A stretch of DNA of 13,602 nucleotides, taken from NCBI GenBank assembly GCA_030833305.1, contig JAURHL010000039.1:1-13602 (forward strand), in the 5' to 3' direction. The notes beneath the pieces were generated by a model. The model saw only the letters and a list, made by a program, of their open reading frames with translations. It was not told the origin of the DNA and ran no database searches. Position 1 is the stretch's first letter. The number at the start of each line of letters is the position of its first letter. Origin of the DNA: Acidimicrobiales bacterium (lineage in GTDB: Bacteria; Actinomycetota; Acidimicrobiia; Acidimicrobiales; Ilumatobacteraceae). This document shows, piece by piece, positions 7,729 through 13,602 of the stretch. The position numbers and the translations under genes are program-made.

Positions 7729-7788
7729 AAACGGGCCGAAAACGCCGCGTGACGCGGGCCGAGGTGAGTCGCCTCCGCCCGCGTCCAC

Positions 7789-7794
7789 TACGGT
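7789..7794 (+). promoter_or_regulatory. -10 element TACGGT upstream of the thiolase
   Basis: TACGGT fits TANNNT and would start transcription near 7801, leaving a leader of about 25 bases that contains the thiolase Shine-Dalgarno sequence. The contrast with the leaderless boxes in this window is clear. A 13-base palindrome (7745-7757) lies about 31 bases upstream. Confidence 0.4.
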
Positions 7795-7812
7795 TTCCTC
7801 GTTCCCACTGAC

Positions 7813-7820
7813 GAGGAGAG
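7813..7820 (+). promoter_or_regulatory. Strong Shine-Dalgarno sequence of the thiolase
   Basis: GAGGAGAG is 5 bases before the ATG at 7826. It is the clearest ribosome binding site in the window and fixes the thiolase start; the frame upstream of it overlaps the end of pepN and has no thiolase character. Confidence 0.7.
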
Positions 7821-7825
7821 TCACC

Positions 7826-9055
7826 ATGGCCGAAGCTTGGATCATCGACGGAGTGCGCAGCCCCCGCGGCAAGGGCAAGGACACCGGTTCCCTGCACCAC
7901 ATCCATCCGCAAGAGTTGCTGGCCCAGGTTCTGAAGGGCCTGCAGGCCCGCGTCGGATTCGACCCCGCCGACGTGGACGACGTGATCATCGGAAACGGCA
8001 ACGACGCCGGCGATCATGGCGCGTGCATCGGTCGCATGGCGGTGCTGGCCGCCGGCTGGCCCGTGGAGGCCCCGGGTGTCACCATCAACCGCTTCTGCGG
8101 CTCGGGTCAGCAAGCCGTGTCGTGGGCGGCCATGGCCGTGCAGTCCGGACACCAGGACGTGGTGGTGGCCGGTGGCGTGGAATCCATGTCGCGTTGGCCC
8201 GCCCCCAGTGGCCCGCCGGATTTCACCGTGGGCAACGCCGCGTTGCGCGCGATGTACCCGCTGGTGCCCCAAGGCGTGTCGGCCGACCTCATCGCCACCA
8301 TCGAGGGCTTCACCCGTGAAGACGTGGACGCCCTGGCTTTCGAGAGCCAGAAGCGCGCCGCCCGCGCGCAGGAAGAGGGACGCTTCGATCGCAGCATCAT
8401 CCCGATCCTGAACCCCGACGGTTCGGTGGCCTTGGCCAAGGACGAGCACCTGCGCCCCAGCACCACCATGGAGTCCTTGGCCGGTCTCGCGCCGTCGTTC
8501 GAGCGTCTGGGTGGTCGGGTGTTGGACGGGTTCGAGAAGTCCTTCGACGACATGTGCAAGCAGGTGTACCCGAACATCGCGGGCGTGAACCACGTTCACC
8601 ATGCCGGCAACTCGTCAGGCGTGGTGGATGGCGCCGGCGTGATCATGGTGACCAGTCCCGAGTACGCCAAAGCTCACGGCTTGAAGCCCCGCGCCCGCAT
8701 CGTGATGTCGGCGGTCGCCGGAGCCGAGCCCGTGATCATGCTCACCGCGCCCGCACCGGCATCCAAGAAGTGCCTCGACCGTGCCGGCATGACCACGAAG
8801 AACATCGACCTGTGGGAGATCAACGAGGCCTTCGCCGCGATTCCGTTGAAGGCCATGCGCGAACTGGGCATCACCCCCGAGAACGTGAACATGAACGGAG
8901 GAGCGATCGCCTTGGGTCACCCCATCGGTGGCAGCGGTCCGATCCTGATGCAGACGGCCCTCGACGAGCTGGAGCGTCAGGACAAGGAAACCGCGCTCAT
9001 CACCATGTGCACGGGCGGCGGCATGGGAACCGCCACCATCATCCAGCGCATGTAG
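7826..9055 (+). CDS. Acetyl-CoA acyltransferase (thiolase, FadA/AtoB type)
   Basis: A 409-residue thiolase that either cleaves 3-ketoacyl-CoA in beta-oxidation or condenses two acetyl-CoA. The nucleophile is Cys91 in [16 protein letters not shown] is at 333-337, the catalytic His365 is in GHPIGGSG, and the second cysteine is Cys395 in MCTGGGMG. All catalytic residues of the family are present and the length is normal. The opening [25 protein letters not shown] is close to degradative FadA-like thiolases rather than sterol-carrier SCP2 thiolases, which lack this pattern. It has its own promoter and no co-directional partner within its transcript, so a partner hydratase-dehydrogenase must be encoded elsewhere. 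Degradative use is my preference; biosynthetic acetoacetyl-CoA formation is the alternative. Confidence 0.95.
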   Translation: MAEAWIIDGVRSPRGKGKDTGSLHHIHPQELLAQVLKGLQARVGFDPADVDDVIIGNGNDAGDHGACIGRMAVLAAGWPVEAPGVTINRFCGSGQQAVSWAAMAVQSGHQDVVVAGGVESMSRWPAPSGPPDFTVGNAALRAMYPLVPQGVSADLIATIEGFTREDVDALAFESQKRAARAQEEGRFDRSIIPILNPDGSVALAKDEHLRPSTTMESLAGLAPSFERLGGRVLDGFEKSFDDMCKQVYPNIAGVNHVHHAGNSSGVVDGAGVIMVTSPEYAKAHGLKPRARIVMSAVAGAEPVIMLTAPAPASKKCLDRAGMTTKNIDLWEINEAFAAIPLKAMRELGITPENVNMNGGAIALGHPIGGSGPILMQTALDELERQDKETALITMCTGGGMGTATIIQRM

Positions 9056-9064
9056 CCGAGGCGT

Positions 9065-9121
9065 TCTCGGTCGGCTTTGCGTCGGTTTTCGGTTCTCTCG
9101 CCGACCGGGATCGACGAAAAC
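9065..9121 (+). other. Strong stem-loop with possible pseudoknot 3' of the thiolase
   Basis: TCTCGGTCGGC (9065-9075) pairs with GCCGACCGGGA (9100-9110) over 11 positions with one G-U pair, closing a 24-base loop. Within the loop, GTTTTCG (9085-9091) is complementary to CGAAAAC (9115-9121) just outside the stem, so an H-type pseudoknot can be drawn. No T-run follows, so it is not a classical terminator on the plus strand. It may end or protect the thiolase mRNA. Pairing was worked out by eye without energy calculation. Confidence 0.35.
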
Positions 9122-9160
9122 GGTGTGAGAAATCGCTCGCGACTTCCCCTCGCGATTCGT

Positions 9161-9166
9161 TACGGT
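9161..9166 (+). promoter_or_regulatory. -10 element TACGGT upstream of the pentapeptide-repeat gene
   Basis: TACGGT is identical to the box before the thiolase. Transcription from it would start near 9173, giving a leader of about 65-95 bases depending on the start codon used. That leader contains the possible short upstream ORF at 9206-9271. Confidence 0.4.
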
Positions 9167-9205
9167 CGTGCTCGTCCATAACGAGGATCCGAGGGACCCA
9201 GCCCG

Positions 9206-9271
9206 ATGACGATCCGCCAACCACCCGAAAGGGAACGGTGGCAACGCTGGGTGCGATGGAGGAAATCATGA
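9206..9271 (+). CDS. Possible 21-codon Trp/Arg-rich upstream ORF overlapping the next start
   Basis: An ATG at 9206, 10 bases after GAGGG, opens 21 codons and ends in a TGA that shares ATGA (9268-9271) with the start of the pentapeptide-repeat gene. The peptide contains WQRWVRW and seven Arg/Lys residues among 21. The Shine-Dalgarno sequence for the downstream gene lies inside its last codons. The geometry fits translational coupling or a leader peptide. Against it, the pentapeptide frame could itself begin upstream at 9238 or 9256, and the third-codon-position GC of the short frame is lower than in real genes here. Confidence 0.3.
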   Translation: MTIRQPPERERWQRWVRWRKS

Positions 9272-9675
9272 GCGGTATCGAACGGCGTATCGTCATTTGT
9301 CGTCGCGTTCTCGACATCGGTCCGGGGGCCAAGTTGGCCGGCTACGACCTGACGGGCGCCCAACTTGCGGGCGTCGACCTGACCGGCGCCAACCTGAAGG
9401 GCACCAAACTGGCCAGCGCCGACTTGACCGGTGCGAACTTGACGAACGCCGACCTGTCGGGGTCTGTTCTGGTGTTCGCGCAGATGCGCGATGCCATCGT
9501 GGCCGGTGCGAACTTCGAATGGTCGAACATGAAGGGCACCAACCTGGTGGGAGTCGATCGGTCGACGGCCAACTTCAAGGGCTGCGACATGCTGCACGCC
9601 ACCACCGAGGGCGACATCGATTTCTACGCCTACCTGAAGGCCTTCAACCCCGATTGGGAGCCCACGAGGAAATGA
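9268..9675 (+). CDS. Small pentapeptide-repeat protein
   Basis: A 135-residue protein of the pentapeptide-repeat family. Residues 21-110 can be cut into 18 consecutive pentapeptides of the A(D/N)LxG kind (for example AQLAG, VDLTG, ANLKG, ADLTG, ANLTN, ADLSG), which should form about 4.5 coils of a right-handed square beta-helix. The repeats become less regular after residue 66, with Phe, Met or Val replacing the central Leu. An acidic-aromatic tail follows (EGDIDFYAYLKAFNPDW, 114-130). Some family members (MfpA, Qnr) mimic DNA and bind gyrase; this one is shorter and I see no evidence for that role. I chose the ATG at 9268 because GGAGG lies 7 bases upstream; GTG at 9238 (AGGG 5 bases upstream) and ATG at 9256 are in-frame alternatives. 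Its stop is 3 bases from the stop of the convergent acyl-CoA dehydrogenase. Confidence 0.88.
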   Translation: MSGIERRIVICRRVLDIGPGAKLAGYDLTGAQLAGVDLTGANLKGTKLASADLTGANLTNADLSGSVLVFAQMRDAIVAGANFEWSNMKGTNLVGVDRSTANFKGCDMLHATTEGDIDFYAYLKAFNPDWEPTRK

Positions 9676-9678
9676 CCC

Positions 9679-10848
9679 TCACTCGCGGGGCAGGCCCAGC
9701 ACGCGCTCGCCCACGATGTTGCGCTGGATCTCGGTGGAACCCGCGTAGATGGTGTGCGCGCGACTGAACAGGAACGTGTGTTGCATGTCGTGCTCGTCGC
9801 TGTGCTCGGGCTGCATCACCAACGCGTCGGCACCCAGCAGATCCACTTCCAGTTCGCCCAGACGCTGGTGCCACTTCGACCAGAACAACTTGCCGATCGA
9901 CCCCTCGGGGCCGGGCTGGCCACCCTGGATGAAGCGCGTGACGTTGCGCATACCCGACCAACGCATGATCTCCAGTTCGCCGTAGGCGCGCGCGAGGCGT
10001 TGACGAATCTCGGCGTCGCGGTCGTGTCCGCGGGCGACGGCCAGGTCGCGCACCTTGGCGAACTCCTTGGCGAAGCGCAACTGCTGGGCCATGAACGCGG
10101 TGCCGCGCTCGAAGCCCAACGTGCCCATGGCCGTCTTCCAACCGTTGCCGCGTCCGCCCACCACCAGATCGGCCGAGGTGACGGCGCCGTCGAAGAACAC
10201 CTCGCAGAAGTGGTCGTTGCCCGACAGATCCTTCAACGGCCGCACTTCCACGCCGGGCTGATCGATGGGCACGAGTATGTACGACAAGGCCTTGTGCGCC
10301 TTCTGGTCCAACTCGGTACGACACAACACGAAGATCCACTGGGCGAACTGCGCCTGACTGGTCCAGACCTTCTGGCCGTCGACGCGCCACTGATCACCGT
10401 CGAGCACCGCGGTGGTGCGCACGCCCGCCAGGTCGCTGCCCGCACCGGGCTCGCTGAAGCCCTGACACCAGTACTCCTCGCCCTTCAGGATGGGTGGCAG
10501 GAAACGCGCCTGTTGCTCGGGCGAGCCGAACGTGATCAGCGTGGGCCCCAACAGACCTTCGCCGAAGAATCCGGCGCGTTGCGGACCGTTCGCCAACGTG
10601 TACTCCTGGGCGAACACCAGCTCCTCGGCCACCGACACTTCGCGACCACCGAACGCCTTGGGCCACGTGAGACCCAGCCAACCCGCGCGGCCCAGTTCCT
10701 GTTCCCACGCCACCCGGATGTGCCAGTCGTGCGCACCCATCTCGGCCGACGTGCCGAGGTTGCGGTACTCGCCCACCAGATGGTCGGTCATCCACGCGCG
10801 CACCTCGGTGCGAAAGCGGGCGGCCTCGGGCGAGTCGGCGAACTGCAT
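9679..10848 (-). CDS. Acyl-CoA dehydrogenase family protein (FadE-like)
   Basis: A 389-residue flavoprotein expected to oxidise acyl-CoA to the 2,3-enoyl-CoA, passing electrons to ETF. The FAD/substrate block FSEPGAGSDL is at 131-140, the second signature WTSQAQFAQW at 162-171, and the C-terminal FAD-binding IYAGSTEIQRNIVGERVLGLPR at 367-388. The medium-chain enzyme's catalytic Glu in YEG is replaced here by Ala369. Glu247 in LGFERG sits where isovaleryl-CoA dehydrogenase has its helix-G catalytic glutamate, so activity may be kept by that residue. The start at 10848 follows GGGGGAG by 9 bases; the in-frame ATG at 10866 has no such site and lies just before it. Bacterial relatives with this C-terminus sometimes work as half of a two-subunit enzyme. 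No second dehydrogenase is beside it. Confidence 0.93.
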   Translation of the reverse strand: MQFADSPEAARFRTEVRAWMTDHLVGEYRNLGTSAEMGAHDWHIRVAWEQELGRAGWLGLTWPKAFGGREVSVAEELVFAQEYTLANGPQRAGFFGEGLLGPTLITFGSPEQQARFLPPILKGEEYWCQGFSEPGAGSDLAGVRTTAVLDGDQWRVDGQKVWTSQAQFAQWIFVLCRTELDQKAHKALSYILVPIDQPGVEVRPLKDLSGNDHFCEVFFDGAVTSADLVVGGRGNGWKTAMGTLGFERGTAFMAQQLRFAKEFAKVRDLAVARGHDRDAEIRQRLARAYGELEIMRWSGMRNVTRFIQGGQPGPEGSIGKLFWSKWHQRLGELEVDLLGADALVMQPEHSDEHDMQHTFLFSRAHTIYAGSTEIQRNIVGERVLGLPRE

Positions 10849-10901
10849 GGACACATTCTCCCCCATCGACCGCCCATGTGAGAAAACCGACGCGCGAGTG
10901 C

Positions 10902-10907
10902 CACAAT
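10902..10907 (+). promoter_or_regulatory. -10-like CACAAT with leaderless spacing
   Basis: CACAAT keeps the A at position 2 and T at position 6 of TANNNT and ends 6 bases before the ATG at 10914, the same spacing as three other genes here. It differs at the first base, so it is weaker support. It lies in the 65-base gap shared with the divergent acyl-CoA dehydrogenase. Confidence 0.3.
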
Positions 10908-10913
10908 CGGGTC

Positions 10914-11297
10914 ATGGCCCTTTCCGACGCCGACAAACTCGCCGCACAACAGCGTTACGCCGACGCCATCAACAACTGCCAGCCCGAGGTGGCCATCGCC
11001 ATGTGCGCCCCCGGAGCAACCGTGTGGCACAACTACGACGACGCCACCGCGGTGTACGCCGACAGCGTCGGTTCGTTGCCCTGGATGTTCAAGGCCGTCG
11101 ACGGTCTGCGCTGGGAAACCCGGCGCGCCCTGGCCACCGACGAAGGGTTCCTCTGGGAGGCCGTCATCCGGGGCACGGCCAAGTACGGCGAGCTGGCCGC
11201 TCAGACGTGCATGGTGGTGCGACTGAACGACGACGGTCTCATCGTGGAACTGGAGGAGTACATCGACCCCGCCAGCATGAAGCCCCTGCGCGGCTGA
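10914..11297 (+). CDS. SnoaL/NTF2-like domain protein
   Basis: A 127-residue protein that looks like a single NTF2-like (SnoaL) cone-shaped fold. It has an N-terminal helix with AQQRYADAINNCQPEVAIAMCAPGATVWHNYD, then strands, and the closing pattern of a valine-rich strand followed by EEYIDPASMKPL. Such proteins serve as small-molecule isomerases, cyclases, hydrolases or simple binding pockets; the substrate cannot be read from sequence. His39 and Asp42 in VWHNYDD could line the pocket. No signal peptide. The ATG at 10914 was chosen on the -10-like box 6 bases upstream and normal domain start; the frame is open to 10878 without support. The phosphatase-like gene begins 4 bases after its stop, so the two form one transcript. 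Confidence 0.75.
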   Translation: MALSDADKLAAQQRYADAINNCQPEVAIAMCAPGATVWHNYDDATAVYADSVGSLPWMFKAVDGLRWETRRALATDEGFLWEAVIRGTAKYGELAAQTCMVVRLNDDGLIVELEEYIDPASMKPLRG

Positions 11298-11301
11298 GAA
11301 C

Positions 11302-11805
11302 GTGTCGTCCATCCTCGTCATCTGCACCGGCAACGCCGCGCGTTCGGTGATGGTGGGGGCCATCGTGAACGACCGCCGACCCGACCTGAACGTGGTCACC
11401 GCCGGCACTCTCACCATGGACGGCCAACCCATCAGCTGGCGCACCCGCGAGGCGTTGCGGCGCATCGAATTGAACGCACCGAACCATCGCAGCAAGCAGA
11501 TGCAGCAACATCACGGTGACGAGGCCCAGTTGATCATCGCGCTCGCGCCCGAGCACGTGGAGTGGGTGCGTCGCAACCATCCGCACGTGGCCCACAAGAC
11601 CGTCACGCTGAAGCGACTGGTGAAGCACCTGTCGCACGATCGCCACACCCCCCTGTCCGAACGCGTCGCCGCGTTGCGGGCCCACGAGGTGGAACTGGAA
11701 CCGTGGGAGGAAGTGGTCGACCCCGGTGGCGGCGAAGTGGACGTGTTCATCGACTGCGCCATCGAGGTGGTGGCGTTGTGCGACGAACTGTGCCCGCGTC
11801 TGTGA
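11302..11805 (+). CDS. Low-molecular-weight protein tyrosine phosphatase-like protein
   Basis: A 167-residue cytosolic protein of the LMW-PTP/arsenate-reductase superfamily. The phosphate loop is ICTGNAARS (7-15), giving Cys8-x5-Arg14-Ser15 at the expected place after the first strand. VVDP with Asp140-Pro141 is a plausible general-acid loop, and the spacing from the P-loop is normal for the family. An arsenate reductase of thioredoxin type would need extra resolving cysteines; Cys152, Cys160 and Cys164 near the C-terminus exist but the usual pattern is not evident. A histidine- and basic-rich stretch (69-115) is unusual. The GTG at 11302 begins directly before the first strand. It is coupled to the SnoaL-like gene and its stop abuts the stop of the convergent CoA-transferase. 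Confidence 0.82.
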   Translation: MSSILVICTGNAARSVMVGAIVNDRRPDLNVVTAGTLTMDGQPISWRTREALRRIELNAPNHRSKQMQQHHGDEAQLIIALAPEHVEWVRRNHPHVAHKTVTLKRLVKHLSHDRHTPLSERVAALRAHEVELEPWEEVVDPGGGEVDVFIDCAIEVVALCDELCPRL

Positions 11806-13017
11806 TCAGTCGATGACGCGGACCGCGCCGGCCTCGATCATCTCGCGGATCTGATCGTCGTCGAAACCGGCCTCGCGCAACACCTCGCGGGTGTGTTCGC
11901 CCAACTTGGGTGCGATCGATCGCTGCGCCCCCGGCGTGCCGTGGAAGTCCACCGGTGAGGCGATCATCCGCGTGGTGCCGTCACCGTTGGGGACCTCCAC
12001 CAAGCCGCCGGCGTGGTGCAACTGCTCGTCGTTCAAGATGTCCTCGGCGGCATGAATGGGCGACCAGAACATGTCGGGCTCGTCGGCGAACGCCGCTTCC
12101 CATTCGGCCATCGTGCGGGTGGCGAACGCGTCGTCCAGGATCTGGCGCAACTCCTCGAAGTTGATGGCCCGGTTACGCATGCTGTCGAAGCGCGGGTCGT
12201 CCACCAGTTCGGGCCGACCCACCACGCGCGCCAACGGCGGCCAGTGACGGTCACCTTCCACACCCACCACGAAGAACCACTTGCCGTCGGACGACTGATA
12301 GGTGTTCACCGACGGGTTGCGGGCCTCGAAGCGGTTGTTGATGGGTGGGTGACGTCCCCAACTGAGCACCATGTTCAGGTCGAAACCGATGGTGTACACA
12401 CCTTGTCGCAACAACGACGAGGTGACCATCTGGCCCTGACCCGTGCGTTCGCGGCTGAACAACGCCGCCGAGATGGCACCGGCGAAGGTGACGCCCGTGC
12501 TGTGGTCGCCCATGCCACCGCGCAAGGTGGGGATGGTGTTGCCGTTGGGCGTCATCATGTGGGCCATGCCCGTGCGGGCCCAGAACGCCGAGATGTCGAA
12601 GCCCGGCCGGTCGGCGTCGGGACCGGTGAGGCCGTAGCCGGTGATGAGCCCGTAGATCAGGCGCGGGTTGCGCGGCGCCAAGGTGGCGTAGTCGAAACCG
12701 GATCGCTGCAACGCCGCCGCGCGCACGTTGGTGACGAACACGTCGGCCTCGTCGATGAGGCGATACGCCGCCTCACGACCCGCGTCGGTGGTGATGTCGA
12801 CGGCGATGCCGCGCTTGTTGCGGTTGTCCAGTTCGAACACCGGGTTGTCGGGAGGGTTCCCGCCGTACATGAACTGGAACGAACGGGCCGGGTCGCCCGA
12901 CACCGGCTCGATCTTCACCACGTCGGCGCCCCAGTCGGCCATCACCCCGGCCGCGGCCGGTCCGGCCACCCACACGCCCAGTTCGACGACTTTCACTCCC
13001 TCGAGCGGACCGGGCAT
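11806..13017 (-). CDS. CoA-transferase family III (CaiB/BaiF/formyl-CoA transferase type)
   Basis: A 403-residue cytosolic enzyme expected to move CoA between organic acids. The opening LEGVKVVELGVWVAGPAAAGVMADWGADVVKIEPVSGDPAR (5-45) is the family's standard nucleotide/CoA-binding start, and the catalytic aspartate is Asp171 in GGMGDHSTG, matching the Asp that forms the acyl-aspartyl anhydride in formyl-CoA transferase. A CoA-contact motif GYG is at 127-129 and the length is normal. The ATG at 13017 has AGGG 8 bases upstream, and the aminotransferase stop is 10 bases before it, so the two genes form an operon. The actual acid substrate is unknown; bile-acid, mesaconate or alpha-methylacyl racemase-like activities exist in this family, and racemases lack the aspartate-first chemistry. 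Confidence 0.94.
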   Translation of the reverse strand: MPGPLEGVKVVELGVWVAGPAAAGVMADWGADVVKIEPVSGDPARSFQFMYGGNPPDNPVFELDNRNKRGIAVDITTDAGREAAYRLIDEADVFVTNVRAAALQRSGFDYATLAPRNPRLIYGLITGYGLTGPDADRPGFDISAFWARTGMAHMMTPNGNTIPTLRGGMGDHSTGVTFAGAISAALFSRERTGQGQMVTSSLLRQGVYTIGFDLNMVLSWGRHPPINNRFEARNPSVNTYQSSDGKWFFVVGVEGDRHWPPLARVVGRPELVDDPRFDSMRNRAINFEELRQILDDAFATRTMAEWEAAFADEPDMFWSPIHAAEDILNDEQLHHAGGLVEVPNGDGTTRMIASPVDFHGTPGAQRSIAPKLGEHTREVLREAGFDDDQIREMIEAGAVRVID

Positions 13018-13027
13018 GGCGCGAACC

Positions 13028-13602
13028 CTACTTGTGGGCGATGGCGCGCAGCGTGTCGTCGAGCGCGTCGAGGGCGCGCCCCAACTGGTCGTCGGTGTGG
13101 GCCAGACCCAGGTTCATCATTCCGCGGGCCGCCGTGTACACGCCACGCTGCAACAGGCCGAGGAAGATCAGTTCCTGCAGGTCGTTGTCGCGCGCGGCGA
13201 CACCACGAATGTCGGTGGGGGCCGTGGCGCAGGCGTGCAACGACATCATCGAACCGAACCCGGTGACGCACACCGGCAGAGGATGTCGCGCCAGCACTCC
13301 GGCCACCATGGAACGAAACTCGTCACCCCGCGTGGTGTGGGCTTCGGCCACGTCGGCGGTGAACACCTCGCCCAACACCGCACAACCCGCGGTGATGGAA
13401 GCCATGTTGTTGTTGAAGGTGCCGGCGTGCGAGATGACCATCTCGCCCTTGGCGGCGCGACCGGTCTCGACGCTGGTGTCGAACTGGTCCAGCAGATCCG
13501 CCCGACCACCGAACGCACCGAACGAGAAGCCGCCACCGATGTACTTGCCGTAGGTGACGATGTCGGCCTCGGAACCCAACAGGTCCAACATTCCACGGCG
13601 AC
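13028..13602 (-). CDS. Class III aminotransferase, C-terminal part (glutamate-1-semialdehyde aminomutase-like)
   Basis: The 190 visible residues are the C-terminal part of a PLP-dependent fold-type I enzyme; the N-terminus lies beyond the right edge. The PLP lysine is in TYGKYIGGGFSFGAFGGR (codon 13544-13546), which resembles GKVIGGGLPVGAYGG of glutamate-1-semialdehyde aminomutase and related omega-aminotransferases. The phosphate-contact region SHAGTFNNNMASITAG follows as in that group. I do not call it hemL because the neighbour is a CoA-transferase and not a haem gene, and the Lys loop differs (FSF for LPV). It is transcribed first of the pair, with the CoA-transferase start 10 bases after its stop. 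Together they could process an amino acid and its keto or hydroxy acid; that is inference. Confidence 0.9.
   Translation of the reverse strand, partial: RRGMLDLLGSEADIVTYGKYIGGGFSFGAFGGRADLLDQFDTSVETGRAAKGEMVISHAGTFNNNMASITAGCAVLGEVFTADVAEAHTTRGDEFRSMVAGVLARHPLPVCVTGFGSMMSLHACATAPTDIRGVAARDNDLQELIFLGLLQRGVYTAARGMMNLGLAHTDDQLGRALDALDDTLRAIAHK

Noticed and set aside
9085..9121. The GTTTTCG/CGAAAAC pair as a stand-alone intrinsic terminator
   Set aside because: The stem is AT-rich with a 23-base loop and is followed by GGTGTGAG, not a T-run.
10849..10866. ATG at 10866 as start of the acyl-CoA dehydrogenase
   Set aside because: The only good Shine-Dalgarno (GGGGGAG) lies between it and the ATG at 10848, and the domain begins at MQFADSPE.
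1..13602. tRNA, rRNA, CRISPR arrays, insertion sequences, toxin-antitoxin or phage genes
   Set aside because: Read for cloverleaf ends, regularly spaced repeats, terminal inverted repeats and transposase motifs; none seen. The window looks like ordinary chromosomal content.

Overview
The window is high-GC, densely packed bacterial DNA. GTG starts are common, several genes appear to be leaderless, and acyl-CoA enzymes are frequent. This suggests a free-living actinobacterium, with Acidimicrobiia (Ilumatobacter-like) as my best guess. That placement is inference from style and gene content, because there is no rRNA or other marker here. I see no tRNA, rRNA, insertion sequence, phage gene or CRISPR array. 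No gene-free stretch exceeds 300 bases; the largest gaps are 83-270 and 9056-9267.

Left part (1-2428): the 5' end of an unidentified minus-strand gene faces a plus-strand run. That run is a short-chain dehydrogenase (SDR), then a 94-residue unknown protein starting 2 bases after it and ending in a sliding-clamp-like QLTLF motif, then a CrtC/lipocalin-like protein (DUF7064/DUF7065 type) with its own leaderless-type promoter. The control region 83-270 holds a clear inverted repeat, GAACGT-N5-ACGTTC.

Middle part (2449-9055): a minus-strand pair, adenosine-kinase-like PfkB kinase followed by a phosphohexomutase, lies divergent from a plus-strand M1 aminopeptidase (pepN) across a 77-base double promoter. 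A thiolase with an ordinary Shine-Dalgarno leader follows. These genes look like housekeeping purine salvage, sugar-phosphate, peptide-turnover and fatty-acid functions.

Right part (9056-13602): a structured 212-base intergenic region leads to a small pentapeptide-repeat protein. Then come a minus-strand acyl-CoA dehydrogenase, a divergent plus-strand pair (SnoaL/NTF2-like protein and low-molecular-weight phosphatase-like protein), and a minus-strand pair of class III aminotransferase (cut by the window edge) and CaiB-type CoA-transferase. The SDR, thiolase, acyl-CoA dehydrogenase and CoA-transferase together fit acyl-CoA catabolism, but they lie in separate transcription units and no single pathway can be assigned.

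The points most worth a second look are the clamp-motif mini-protein (1101-1385), the repeated TANNNT-6-nt-start leaderless promoters, the possible coupled Trp/Arg-rich upstream ORF before the pentapeptide gene (9206-9271), and the hairpin with pseudoknot potential at 9065-9121.
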